NCBI RefSeq assembly: GCF_030440575.1
Contig: NZ_CP047189.1
Span: forward strand, 992,001-1,056,000
Length of the DNA: 64,000 bases
Direction: 5' to 3'
Origin: Corynebacterium ciconiae DSM 44920
GTDB taxonomy: Bacteria > Actinomycetota > Actinomycetes > Mycobacteriales > Mycobacteriaceae
A program made the translations under genes and the position numbers. The notes below the pieces were generated by a model. It searched no databases. It saw only the letters and a program-made list of their open reading frames with translations, and was not told where the DNA came from. Below are positions 9,110 to 17,439 of the stretch, one piece after another. Within the stretch, counting starts at the first letter, position 1. Each line of letters starts with the position of its first letter.

Positions 9110-9796
9110 ATGAGCTTTCTAGAGGACATTGCAGCGGCGCTAGACGATGCGGGTATTGAGTCCCGCGCCCATGACTGCACTCTCTTTGTTCCGATCACCT
9201 CTGAGGTGGAGATCCACTTTGTGGATATCGACCCAGACTTTCCTGCCGCCAACGTCTATATCGCCGCCGCCGATGTGGACGAAGAAGACGAGGACTTCGA
9301 GGCAGTGCTGGTGGCCGTGGTGTTCTCCGTGGATGACGCCGTGGCCACAGTGGACGAGCACATCGCCACCGACCAGGTGGTGACCATCCTGCGGGATGTA
9401 CTAGACGGCACTGATGACCGCCTCGCGGACCTCGACTTTTTTCAAGATGAGGACGATGCCCACACTGTGCGGGCCGAGGTAGCAGTGAATTCCGAAATCC
9501 ACGTGTGCGTAGATCTGGAAGAAGGCGTGCCCACGGCCACCGTGGACTTTATGGCCCTCGGCGATGACGACGAGGCTTGGGATGATGAGATTCTCAGCCT
9601 TGGTTCCTTCACCGACTATGACCGGCTCTTGGATGTCATCAGCTTGGCCGCTGAGCACGCCGAGGAGTGGGAGGAGCAGCTCGCGCCCATTGATGAGGAT
9701 GCCAGCACGGGACCAGTTCCCAGATCTGCGCTCGGAGGGCTCTATGACACCGATGAGGAGGAGTACTTCGACCTCGACGAGGACGACGAGGACTAA
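9110..9796 (+). CDS. Small acidic protein of unknown function
   Basis: A 228-residue protein rich in Asp and Glu, with an acidic tail (YFDLDEDDED) and no membrane segment or signal peptide. It has two halves that look alike: each starts with a short region about entering structural core (FVPITSEVEIHFVDID and VRAEVAVNSEIHVCVDLE) and may be a duplicated alpha/beta unit. I chose the ATG at 9110 because an AAGGA lies upstream and the preceding in-frame codons look non-coding. It resembles the YbjN/type III chaperone-like small proteins of actinobacteria, but I cannot confirm that. Confidence 0.7.
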   Translation: MSFLEDIAAALDDAGIESRAHDCTLFVPITSEVEIHFVDIDPDFPAANVYIAAADVDEEDEDFEAVLVAVVFSVDDAVATVDEHIATDQVVTILRDVLDGTDDRLADLDFFQDEDDAHTVRAEVAVNSEIHVCVDLEEGVPTATVDFMALGDDDEAWDDEILSLGSFTDYDRLLDVISLAAEHAEEWEEQLAPIDEDASTGPVPRSALGGLYDTDEEEYFDLDEDDED

Positions 9797-9829
9797 CCAC
9801 CTGCGCCTGCAAGAGAGTCTGGAAATCGC

Positions 9830-10384
9830 CTAGGCCGCGTTGGTGCGTTGGACAAAGAAGGATGCGGGCGAGGGCACTGGGGTATAGGTGCTATCAACCA
9901 CCCAGCAGTAGGTCGGCGCGGTGGGAGTGATGATCTCATGCACCATCGAGGCGGCATCATGCGGAATGAAGGCGCGCATCCACGCCTCGTACACCGCAGG
10001 CGGCACGCTGTCTCCGGTGGGGTTAGTAAACCGGGCGATCACCGCATAAGCCGGAGTGGGGGAGCCGGGGCCATGGGCGAGCGCGGCCGCCATGGCTGGA
10101 TTGGCTCGGTAGCGAGTGATGTTGATCTTCAACTCGGGAAAGCCCGCTATGTCCACCGCAGGCAAGCTGAGAGTTGGTGGCCGCCACGTGCTGGGGGTAC
10201 GGGCGAGCGAACGGGGATGGTGGATGGTAGACGCCACCCGTTCCACTATCTCCGGGTGGTCCCGCCTGATCAAAGCCAGTGCGGTGGCCGTGGAAACCGG
10301 CCGTTGGCCTGCGCGGCCTGTGGTGCTGTACCGCTGGGTGGGATTAAAGAACTGGGGAGTGCTGTTGCTGTTAATGTTTCGCAT
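9830..10384 (-). CDS. Protein of unknown function (184 aa)
   Basis: No recognised family. The protein has no membrane segment, is Pro-rich, and has a composition expected of a soluble protein (for example FPELKINITRYRANP, AVYEAWMRAFIPHDAASM). The ATG at 10384 is the likelier start; another in-frame codon at 10414 adds ten residues. The gene is convergent with the acidic-protein gene (33 bases apart) and divergent from the MFS gene, whose promoter lies in the ~90 bases between. Confidence 0.55.
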   Translation of the reverse strand: MRNINSNSTPQFFNPTQRYSTTGRAGQRPVSTATALALIRRDHPEIVERVASTIHHPRSLARTPSTWRPPTLSLPAVDIAGFPELKINITRYRANPAMAAALAHGPGSPTPAYAVIARFTNPTGDSVPPAVYEAWMRAFIPHDAASMVHEIITPTAPTYCWVVDSTYTPVPSPASFFVQRTNAA

Positions 10385-10477
10385 GGCCCGCATACTAAAC
10401 AACGAGCACGACACCCCCAGGCGCCATGCGAACAGATGTTCGACAGTGGCGGTGTGGTGTCAGGAGGAGTGAGGCGC

Positions 10478-11731
10478 GTGCTGCGTCGGCAAGGATCCAC
10501 CCGGAAGCCCGACAAGCATCCGGTTCCACCGTTGCCCAAGGAAATCTGGGCGCTGGTTGCGGCGGCCTTTATTATTGCCCTCGGTTTCGGCATCGTTGCC
10601 CCCATCATTCCGCAGTTTGCGCGCAGTTTTGATGTTTCCCTCGCCGCCGCCAGTGCGGTGGTGTCTGTATTCGCCGCCTCGCGCCTGTTCTTTGCCCCTG
10701 TCTCTGGCAGGGCGATTGATCGCATTGGTTCCCGCAAGGTTTATCTCACTGGCCTGGTGACCGTGGCCATCACCACCGGCTTGGTGGGGGCGACGCATCA
10801 GTACTGGCAGATCCTCGTGCTGCGCGGGATCGGCGGCATCGGCTCTACCATGTTCACCGTCTCGGCCATGGGTCTTATTGTGCGGATGGCTCCGCCAGCG
10901 GTACGAGGTAAGGCCTCGTCTATTTATGCCACTGGTTTTCTCGTGGGCAATGTCGTAGGGCCCGTGGTGGGCGCGGCGCTGTCCTTTATGGGCATGCGGG
11001 CACCGTTTTTTATTTATGGCGCAACAGTGCTCTTAGCGGCGGCAGTGGTGTATGTGATGCTCTCGGAAGAGGTCATCGGTAACTATGAAAAGGGTGATAC
11101 CTCACCGCCGATGCACTTCCGGGAAGCGTGGCGGGACTCCGCCTACAAGGCTGTATTGGTCTCTGGCTTCGCCAATGGCTGGTCCAATTTTGGTGTCCGT
11201 GTGGCCGTGATTCCGCTCTTCGCTGCAGCCATGTTCCACCAAGCGGGCGCTGTGGCAGGTATCGCGCTTGCCTTCTTTGCCGGAGGAAACGCCCTCGCAT
11301 TGCAATTTTCTGGCCGGCTATCCGATCGCTGGGGGCGCAAGCCGCTGGTGATCCCTGGTCTGGTGATCAATGCCGTGTTCACCGCCAGTATCGGGCTAAC
11401 CCACGAGCCGATCACTTTGCTCACTGTGTCTGTATTTGCGGGCTTTGGTGCGGGTTGTCTCAACCCCGCTCAGCAGGCAGTGCTTGCTGATGTCGTGGGT
11501 AGGCATCGCTCCGGCGGGCGAGTGCTGGCGAATTTCCAAATGGCCCAAGATCTGGGGGCGATTACCGGCCCTATCGTGGTGGGGGCATTGGCAGAACACG
11601 CTGGGTATGAATGGGCCTTCGCTTCCTGCGGCGTAATTGGTTTGTGCGCCGCTACGGTGTGGCTCAAGGCGCGCGAGTCGCTGGATCTTAGCGTCGCGGA
11701 GGACGAGGAAACCGCTAGTCGCAAGGGTTAA
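10478..11731 (+). CDS. MFS drug/metabolite efflux permease
   Basis: A 417-residue major facilitator superfamily transporter with about 12 membrane helices. The loop motif after helix 2 (GRAIDRIGSRKVYLTG) and its counterpart in the second half (GRLSDRWGRKPLVIPG) are MFS signature A sequences. The GTG at 10478 follows AGGAGG at ~10 bases; earlier in-frame codons lack hydrophobic structure and overlap the divergent gene. Cytoplasmic membrane location. Substrate unknown; DHA1-type drug efflux is the closest type. A DEAD-box helicase gene follows after 51 bases on the same strand. Confidence 0.88.
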   Translation: MLRRQGSTRKPDKHPVPPLPKEIWALVAAAFIIALGFGIVAPIIPQFARSFDVSLAAASAVVSVFAASRLFFAPVSGRAIDRIGSRKVYLTGLVTVAITTGLVGATHQYWQILVLRGIGGIGSTMFTVSAMGLIVRMAPPAVRGKASSIYATGFLVGNVVGPVVGAALSFMGMRAPFFIYGATVLLAAAVVYVMLSEEVIGNYEKGDTSPPMHFREAWRDSAYKAVLVSGFANGWSNFGVRVAVIPLFAAAMFHQAGAVAGIALAFFAGGNALALQFSGRLSDRWGRKPLVIPGLVINAVFTASIGLTHEPITLLTVSVFAGFGAGCLNPAQQAVLADVVGRHRSGGRVLANFQMAQDLGAITGPIVVGALAEHAGYEWAFASCGVIGLCAATVWLKARESLDLSVAEDEETASRKG

Positions 11732-11782
11732 GCACGGCGGCAATTGGCTATGCATCGCCGCGCGGCGTAACGTGGTGGGGCA

Positions 11783-13768
11783 ATGAGTAACACCGATAAC
11801 GTCACCGGAGACGTGGAACGTCCGGATCATATCGTTTCGTCGGACTCTCAGGATACTTCGCAAGGTGCGGCAGCACAGGCTGCCGATCAGCACAGCACCA
11901 GGGATGCGAACACTTCTGAGGACACCGGCTCACCCACCGGCTTTGAAAGCTTGGACTTACCCTCAGATGTGTTGGAGGCAGTCACCAAGGTTGGCTTTGA
12001 AACGCCGTCCCCCATTCAAGAGCAAACTATCCCCGTTCTCATGGGTGGCCACGATGTCGTAGGCCTCGCCCAAACGGGTACCGGCAAAACCGCCGCCTTC
12101 GCGCTGCCGATTCTGGCGCGCATCAATAAGGATGAGCGTTCGCCGCAGGCATTGGTCTTGGCACCCACGCGTGAGCTCGCGCTGCAGGTTGCCGATTCCT
12201 TCCAGTCCTTCGCCGATCACCTCGGCGGCATCAACGTCCTGCCGATCTACGGCGGCCAGTCCTATGGCATCCAGCTGTCGGGCCTGCGCCGCGGTGCACA
12301 CATCGTTGTGGGTACCCCGGGTCGTGTGATCGACCACCTGCAAAAGGGCTCGCTGGACATTTCCGGCCTGCGCTACCTCGTGCTCGACGAAGCCGACGAG
12401 ATGCTGCAGATGGGCTTCCAGGAAGACGTCGAGCGGATCCTCGCCGACACGCCGGAGGACAAGCAGGTAGCACTGTTCTCGGCGACGATGCCCAATGGCA
12501 TCCGAAAGATTTCCCAGCAGTACCTCAACGAGCCACAGGAAATTACTGTTCGCTCGACGAGCCGCACGAACACCAATATCAACCAGCGCTACCTCTTGGT
12601 GGCGCACCGCAACAAGCTCGACGCCTTGACCCGCATTCTTGAGGTCACCGAGTTTGAGGCGATGATCATGTTCGTGCGCACCAAGTTCGAGACCGAGGAG
12701 CTCGCTGAGAAGCTGCGTGCTCGTGGCTTCTCCGCTCAGGCCATCAACGGCGATATTCCGCAGGCCCAGCGCGAGCGCACTGTGGATCAGCTCAAGGATG
12801 GCCGCTTGGACATCCTCGTGGCTACCGATGTTGCCGCCCGTGGTTTGGACGTGGACCGTATCAGCCACGTGCTCAACTACGATATCCCGCACGACACCGA
12901 GTCTTATGTGCACCGCATCGGTCGCACCGGCCGTGCCGGCCGCTCCGGCGAGGCCATTCTCTTTGTCACCCCGCGTGAGCGCCGCATGCTGCGTTCCATC
13001 GAGCGCGCTACTAATGCGCCGCTCAACGAGATGGACCTGCCGACCGTGGACGAGGTAAACGAGTCCCGCAAGGAGAAGTTCGCCGATTCGATCACCGAGG
13101 CCCTGGAGAATTCTCAGGTGAGCGTTTTCCGCTCGCTGGTGCAGACTTACTCCGACGAGCACGACATCCCGATGGTGGACATCGCCGCTGCTTTGGCTAC
13201 GCAGGCCCAGGCTAGCGACGAGTTCCTGATGAAGGAGCCGCCGCGCGATAAGCGTAAGGATCGTTCCGATCGCCGCGACCGCGACTTCGACCGAGGTGGC
13301 CGTGATCGCGGCGATCGCGGCGGGCGTTTTGAGCGTTCGAACCAGAACATGGGGATCTATCGTCTCGCCGTGGGCAAGCGCCAGCACGTGCGCCCTGGGT
13401 CGATTGTTGGCGCATTGGCTAACGAGGGCGGCCTGAACTCTAAGGACTTCGGCCGGATCGTGATCAATGTTGATCACACTCTCGTCGAGCTGCCCAAGGA
13501 TCTGCCGCGCGATGTGTTTGACCGCTTGGAAGATACCCGTATCTCCGGTCAATTGATCAACATCGAATCGGCCCCCGATGCTTCCTTGGATCGCGGCTAT
13601 GGTGACCGCGGCGGGCGCGGCGGTGGCCGTGGCTTCGGTGGTCGAGGTGGCCGCGGTGGACGTGACGGTGGCCGTGGCGGCCGCGGTTATGATCGCCGAG
13701 ACCGTGGAGATAGGGGAGACCGTGGTGACCGCCGCGGAAACTTCCGTCGCCGCGACGATCGCTACTAA
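11783..13768 (+). CDS. deaD: DEAD-box RNA helicase (DeaD/CshA type)
   Basis: A 661-residue ATP-dependent RNA helicase acting in ribosome assembly and mRNA turnover. Motifs in order: AQTGTGKT (near residue 95), PTRELALQ, TPGR, DEAD (~200), SAT (~232), ARGLD, and HRIGRTGRAGR (~376). A DbpA-like RNA-binding domain follows (~522-600; MGIYRLAVGKR, LPKDLPRDVFDRLEDTRISG). The tail is a Gly/Arg/Asp-rich RGG-like segment that probably binds RNA without fixed structure. The first ~55 residues are Ser/Asp/Gln-rich and poorly conserved. A strong terminator lies 39 bases after the stop. Confidence 0.95.
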   Translation: MSNTDNVTGDVERPDHIVSSDSQDTSQGAAAQAADQHSTRDANTSEDTGSPTGFESLDLPSDVLEAVTKVGFETPSPIQEQTIPVLMGGHDVVGLAQTGTGKTAAFALPILARINKDERSPQALVLAPTRELALQVADSFQSFADHLGGINVLPIYGGQSYGIQLSGLRRGAHIVVGTPGRVIDHLQKGSLDISGLRYLVLDEADEMLQMGFQEDVERILADTPEDKQVALFSATMPNGIRKISQQYLNEPQEITVRSTSRTNTNINQRYLLVAHRNKLDALTRILEVTEFEAMIMFVRTKFETEELAEKLRARGFSAQAINGDIPQAQRERTVDQLKDGRLDILVATDVAARGLDVDRISHVLNYDIPHDTESYVHRIGRTGRAGRSGEAILFVTPRERRMLRSIERATNAPLNEMDLPTVDEVNESRKEKFADSITEALENSQVSVFRSLVQTYSDEHDIPMVDIAAALATQAQASDEFLMKEPPRDKRKDRSDRRDRDFDRGGRDRGDRGGRFERSNQNMGIYRLAVGKRQHVRPGSIVGALANEGGLNSKDFGRIVINVDHTLVELPKDLPRDVFDRLEDTRISGQLINIESAPDASLDRGYGDRGGRGGGRGFGGRGGRGGRDGGRGGRGYDRRDRGDRGDRGDRRGNFRRRDDRY

Positions 13769-13806
13769 AACTCCCGCAGCCATTGGTGGCTGAGCAGCAT
13801 TAAGAG

Positions 13807-13847
13807 AACAACACCTCGCCGGTTTCTTTCACCGGCGAGGTGTTGTT
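13807..13847 (+). terminator. Rho-independent terminator after the DEAD-box helicase gene
   Basis: A perfect 17-bp stem: AACAACACCTCGCCGGT (13807-13823) and its complement (13831-13847) around a 7-base loop, with T-rich sequence at the end. Confidence 0.9.
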
Positions 13848-13917
13848 TATTGCTATCTCCCGCACCGCACAGCCGTGCCCGCAGGCTTTCGAATTGAAGG
13901 GCGTAGGAGAAAAAGAA

Positions 13918-13947
13918 CACTCCCCGTCGCATATGCGGCGGGGAGTG
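13918..13947 (-). terminator. Terminator of the small membrane protein gene
   Basis: CACTCCCCG (13918-13926) pairs with CGGGGAGTG (13939-13947), extended inward by CGCATATGCG. The plus-strand A-run just to the left (13910-13914) gives a U-tract on the minus-strand transcript. It lies just past the minus-strand gene. Confidence 0.8.
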
Positions 13948-13966
13948 TGCGATGAGCAGCTGGGTG

Positions 13967-14428
13967 CTACATGGTCATCATCAAGGCAAAGACGATAATC
14001 CAGAGCAGGGAGAAAATGCCGCCGAACATAGAAAGCTGAGACTTGGCCTTGTCCCAGTTGTCCACGGTGGTTTTCTCCGGCATGTCATCTGAATCCAAAA
14101 TTCCCAGCTCGGCGGCCATGGCCTTTTGGCGGGGCAGGATCATGAAGTACAGGATGGCCCACGCGATGATGGACAGCAGGATGGACGCGTGCAACAGTCC
14201 TTCCTTGGCCCACACATCGAGGTTAGAGAACATTACGCCGAAGCCCAGCAAGGGCACGAGCAGCGAGAGTAGACCGTAGGTGTTGCTGATGCGGTAGAGC
14301 AGTGCGGCGGATCCCTTGGCCTTGTCGTTGCCGTCATGTGCATGGGCTGCTTGCACATGGAAGGTGGATACGGCCACGGTAACCGGGCCCAAAAAGAGCA
14401 CGGCGGAGAGCACATGGAGTGCCAGCAT
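13967..14428 (-). CDS. Small integral membrane protein of unknown function (about four helices)
   Basis: A 153-residue protein with four hydrophobic segments (MLALHVLSAVLFLGPVTVAV; LLSLLVPLLGFGVMF; ILLSIIAWAILYFMIL; GGIFSLLWIIVFALMM), so it sits in the cytoplasmic membrane. It loosely resembles DUF2269-type proteins. The coordinates use the ATG at 14428, but no ribosome site is well placed for it. A GAGGA six bases before an ATT at 14440 suggests that translation may start at ATT with the N-terminus STVML; a GTG at 14431 is a third option. The HNH nuclease gene lies upstream on the same strand, with overlap possible if the start is further up. Confidence 0.75.
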   Translation of the reverse strand: MLALHVLSAVLFLGPVTVAVSTFHVQAAHAHDGNDKAKGSAALLYRISNTYGLLSLLVPLLGFGVMFSNLDVWAKEGLLHASILLSIIAWAILYFMILPRQKAMAAELGILDSDDMPEKTTVDNWDKAKSQLSMFGGIFSLLWIIVFALMMTM

Positions 14429-14471
14429 CACAGTAGAAATGATTATTCCTCTTTCACTAATGGGTGAATTG

Positions 14472-15224
14472 TCACTGGGTGGTGTGAACATCGCGCCGCA
14501 GCCTTGCCTGCCGGACGCGCTGGTGGTGCGCGGCGGGAAAACTGAGCGCAAACTGCGAGTTTAGTGAAAACCCCAGAACTTCGCTAACCCAGCAGCTGCG
14601 TTTCATTCGGGCAATATCCTTGTGCGGCAGCGCCAAGCCATAGCGCGCGGCCACATAGGCGAGGCGTTCGGAATACCAGCAGTGGTGGCGGTGATATGGC
14701 GGCATCCATACGGAGGGAAGCGCATCGCTTTTTTCTTGATTGGCGTGCGCACTCACGGCAACGATATTGAGCGGATCATTGGCGAAATCCTCGGCTTTTA
14801 TGCTGGGCCATATTGCCGCGCCAAGATCCCACGCGGCCGCTAAAGGGAAAATGTGGTCGATCTGGATGTCCTCAGTGGCCGCATCGACTGTCTCTCCCGT
14901 GTAGAGATCACGCAGCGCCCCATGGGGTCTGCGCTCGCATGATGCCGTCACCCCAGCTGCGCGAAGCGTGCGATCACGGGTGGTGCAGCCTGGGCCGAGT
15001 TCGGGCTGGGCTCGCCACCCAGGACCAAAGAACTCTCGCTGGTATCCAGGGTGCTTGCTGCGTGCCTTGACGACGCTCACCTGAGGCAGTGTCTCGGCAA
15101 GTCCAGGCAGATGCGGCTCGGTGGATGGGTGTGCGGGGATGCGCCCGGCAAAGCCGATGATGAGCCAGATGAGCGTCGATAAGCCTAAAAGCACGCCCCA
15201 GCCGCGGCGTGAAGAAAGATCCAT
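14472..15224 (-). CDS. Exported HNH endonuclease family protein (DUF1524/GmrSD C-terminal type)
   Basis: A 250-residue protein with one N-terminal hydrophobic helix (VLLGLSTLIWLIIGFAG) that acts as a signal or anchor, so the nuclease domain should be outside the membrane. The central DIQIDHIFPLAAAWDLGA is an HNH-like motif with the catalytic His, followed by NDPLNIVAVSAHANQEK, which supplies the Asn/Lys of the fold, and by WMPPYH. This matches the actinobacterial family of secreted HNH nucleases related to the GmrSD C-terminal domain. A role in using or degrading extracellular DNA is inferred. The start is uncertain: ATG at 15224 or TTG at 15233, both close to a terminator hairpin. A near copy of motif B lies at 15172-15184 in the signal region. 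Confidence 0.8.
   Translation of the reverse strand: MDLSSRRGWGVLLGLSTLIWLIIGFAGRIPAHPSTEPHLPGLAETLPQVSVVKARSKHPGYQREFFGPGWRAQPELGPGCTTRDRTLRAAGVTASCERRPHGALRDLYTGETVDAATEDIQIDHIFPLAAAWDLGAAIWPSIKAEDFANDPLNIVAVSAHANQEKSDALPSVWMPPYHRHHCWYSERLAYVAARYGLALPHKDIARMKRSCWVSEVLGFSLNSQFALSFPAAHHQRVRQARLRRDVHTTQ
15172..15184 (-). repeat. Motif B near copy (12/13)
   Basis: On the minus strand this reads GCTTATCGACGCT, one base off the motif, inside the start of the HNH nuclease gene (LSTLI). Confidence 0.6.
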
Positions 15225-15237
15225 ACCCTTCAATGAC

Positions 15238-15265
15238 GAAAGGGAACCTCGTGGAGGTTCCCTTT
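15238..15265 (-). terminator. Terminator of putP
   Basis: AAAGGGAACCTC (15239-15250), a GTG loop and its complement GAGGTTCCCTTT (15254-15265) form a perfect stem just beyond the minus-strand end of putP. Confidence 0.85.
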
Positions 15266-15288
15266 GTCGTGCGTTTCGAGCTGTGAGC

Positions 15289-16857
15289 CTAGCTCTTGGT
15301 ATCGAGCTGCTCGGCTGCCGTTTCGATGTTCATCTCGGGGTCTTTCTCAGCGATGCGGGCGAGCTTCGAGGCGGAGTCGAACTCCTCGAGCACTTGCTGG
15401 CTGGGCCCCTTGGACATGATGGAGACAAGCACCATCACGAGGGTGGCGGCGAAGAAGCCCGGCACCATCTCGTAGAGGCTATCGCTCAGCGAAGACATGC
15501 CCCAAGCGAAGGAGACCACGGCGCCGGTGATCATCCCGGCGATCGCACCGCCGGCGGTGAGACGACGCCAGTACAAGGAAGCGAGCACGATCGGGCCGAA
15601 GGCGGAACCGAAGCCCGCCCAAGCGAAGCCCACCAGGCCCAGAATCGAATCGGAGGGGTTGATCGCTAGCACGGCGGCGATTGCGGCCACCGCCACCACT
15701 GCGGTACGCGAGAGGTTCACCAGCACATTATCCGGCAGGCTGCGCTTGTAGATGATCTTGGTCAGATCCTCGATCAACGCGGAGGAGGTAACCAGCAGCT
15801 GCGAGGAGAGGGTGGACATGATCGCCGCCAGCACAGCGGTCAGCAGCAGACCTGCGAGCAGCGGGTAGAAGAGGATCCGCCCCATGTCTAGGAAGATCGT
15901 CTCGAAGGCGTCGCGGTCGGTCACCAGAATCGAGGGATCCTGGCCGAAGAAGGCGGTGCCGACCAACGCGGCGAAGGTGGCGCCGACGATGCACAGCAGC
16001 ATCCAGCCCACACCGATCCAACGGCCGGTCTTGGCCTCGGAGGGGGCGCGCAGCGCCATGAAGCGGACGATGATGTGCGGCTGGCCAAAGTAGCCCAAGC
16101 CCCAGGCGAGGTTGCCGATGATTGCGGCGATCGAGACCCCAGAGATCATGTTGAAGTAGCTGGGATTGCCCGCGTCATAGGGGCCATAGGGCTGATTGGT
16201 AGCCCACGTGAAGATGCTGGACGGCTCGTCGAGGGAAAGAAGCGCCATGATCGGCACCACGATCAATGCCGCAAACATGATGGTGCCCTGGACAGCGTCG
16301 GTGTAGGACACCGCGAGGAAGCCGCCGATGAAGGTGTAGGCCACCGTCACTGCGGCCACAATGAGCATGCCGTCTAGGTAGCTGCCACCGAAGGTGGACT
16401 CAAAGTACTTGCCGCCCGAGACCATGCCGGAGGAGACATAGAAGGTGAAGAAAATAATGATCACCACGGCGGAGACAATGCGCAGAACACGGGATTTATC
16501 CTGCACACGGTTTTCCAAGAAACTCGGAACCGTAATCGAGTTGTTGGCGATCTCTGAATAGGAACGCAGCCGCGGCGCCACCCACGTCCAGTTGGCCCAG
16601 CAGCCAATCAGCAGGCCGATGGCGATCCACAGTTCCGAAAAGCCGGTGACAAACAGTGCACCGGGCAGGCCCATCAAAAGCCAGCCGGACATATCCGATG
16701 CGCCTGCCGACAGCGCAGCCACGAAGGGGTTGAGGCCGCGACCGGCGAGCACATAATCGTCGTACTCGTCTGTTTGTTTATAACTCCAATAACCAATCGC
16801 GAGCATCCCTAGCATGTAGATGATGATCGCGAGAATAAACCACGTATTTTCGCTCAC
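15289..16857 (-). CDS. putP: Sodium/proline symporter PutP
   Basis: A 522-residue sodium:solute symporter (SSS family) with about 13 membrane helices. PutP-type features: YVLAGRGLNPFVAALSAGASDMSGWLLMGLPGA near the N-terminus (residues ~35-66), and later helices FAWAGFGSAFGPIVLASLYWRR. It would import proline with Na+ as nutrient or osmoprotectant. GTG at 16857 is preceded by GGAG at eight bases and gives the usual hydrophobic start (SENTWFILAIIIYMLG). The C-terminal tail is soluble. A terminator lies after the gene. Another solute for this SSS member cannot be excluded. Confidence 0.9.
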   Translation of the reverse strand: MSENTWFILAIIIYMLGMLAIGYWSYKQTDEYDDYVLAGRGLNPFVAALSAGASDMSGWLLMGLPGALFVTGFSELWIAIGLLIGCWANWTWVAPRLRSYSEIANNSITVPSFLENRVQDKSRVLRIVSAVVIIIFFTFYVSSGMVSGGKYFESTFGGSYLDGMLIVAAVTVAYTFIGGFLAVSYTDAVQGTIMFAALIVVPIMALLSLDEPSSIFTWATNQPYGPYDAGNPSYFNMISGVSIAAIIGNLAWGLGYFGQPHIIVRFMALRAPSEAKTGRWIGVGWMLLCIVGATFAALVGTAFFGQDPSILVTDRDAFETIFLDMGRILFYPLLAGLLLTAVLAAIMSTLSSQLLVTSSALIEDLTKIIYKRSLPDNVLVNLSRTAVVAVAAIAAVLAINPSDSILGLVGFAWAGFGSAFGPIVLASLYWRRLTAGGAIAGMITGAVVSFAWGMSSLSDSLYEMVPGFFAATLVMVLVSIMSKGPSQQVLEEFDSASKLARIAEKDPEMNIETAAEQLDTKS

Positions 16858-17439
16858 GTCGTGCACTCCATTCTTGTTTTCTCCGATGCTACGCAACTTG
16901 TGTGCCTGCGCACAGGTCTGTAACGAGGGGCCGGGGCGATGCACGAACTCCGTGCATCGCTTCCTCGGGCGCCTATCGCCCGCGCGCAGCCCATATTCTT
17001 TGATCGACACGGCGTGGGCGCCCTCGCCTTGCGGCGATCGCCGACGCACACGCGCTTTAAGATCGTTGTCTTTACCATCGGGGTAGCTGCCACGCACTCC
17101 GCGTGGCTGATGTGCGTTGGCTGATACTACAGAGGAAGTGCTCTCATGTCTTGTTAAGGTTAGAAGCTAGGCTCTTATGAGGGGGATGGGATGTCTCGGC
17201 CTGTTCGCAGACCTCTCAGCTGCGGCGACGTTATACAAACCTAGCGATTCTCGGCGCATACAGGATGAATGCTGTGCGCTTCACGCCTCAGCAGCGGGGC
17301 TGCGTCACCGCCTAGCAGTGGCCGCCCGTCAATGCCTGCAACCTGCTGGCGCCGCGCCGGCTGCTGAAGGCGACTAGAATCGATCGCTTAGGACTTAAAG
17401 CCATAGAGCGAGCGAGATCTTTCAAGGAGGCTAGGCGTA
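16858..17439. other. Divergent regulatory region between putP and the SNF2 operon
   Basis: A 582-base gap. It holds a perfect 10-bp hairpin (16936-16960), a -10-like TAGAAT (17375-17380) about 60 bases before the SNF2 gene, and another TATACA at 17232-17237. I find no believable gene; a small frame at 17177-17377 has no supporting feature. Confidence 0.5.
16936..16960. promoter_or_regulatory. Hairpin or operator upstream of putP
   Basis: GCGATGCACG (16936-16945), a 5-base spacer, and CGTGCATCGC (16951-16960) form a perfect inverted repeat about 80 bases before the putP start. It could be an operator or an RNA hairpin in the leader. Confidence 0.45.

Noticed and set aside
9848..10477. In-frame extension of the MFS gene to 9848
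   Set aside because: It overlaps a minus-strand gene, lacks hydrophobic helices and has no ribosome site, whereas AGGAGG precedes the GTG at 10478.
11963..13783. Long minus-strand open frame (606 codons) opposite the DEAD-box gene
   Set aside because: It is antisense to a clear helicase gene with full motifs, has no ribosome site, and its length follows from codon bias in GC-rich DNA.
17177..17377. 66-codon frame after a -10-like TAGGCT before the SNF2 gene
   Set aside because: The promoter match is weak and the peptide is Ala/Cys/Arg-rich with no recognisable feature.
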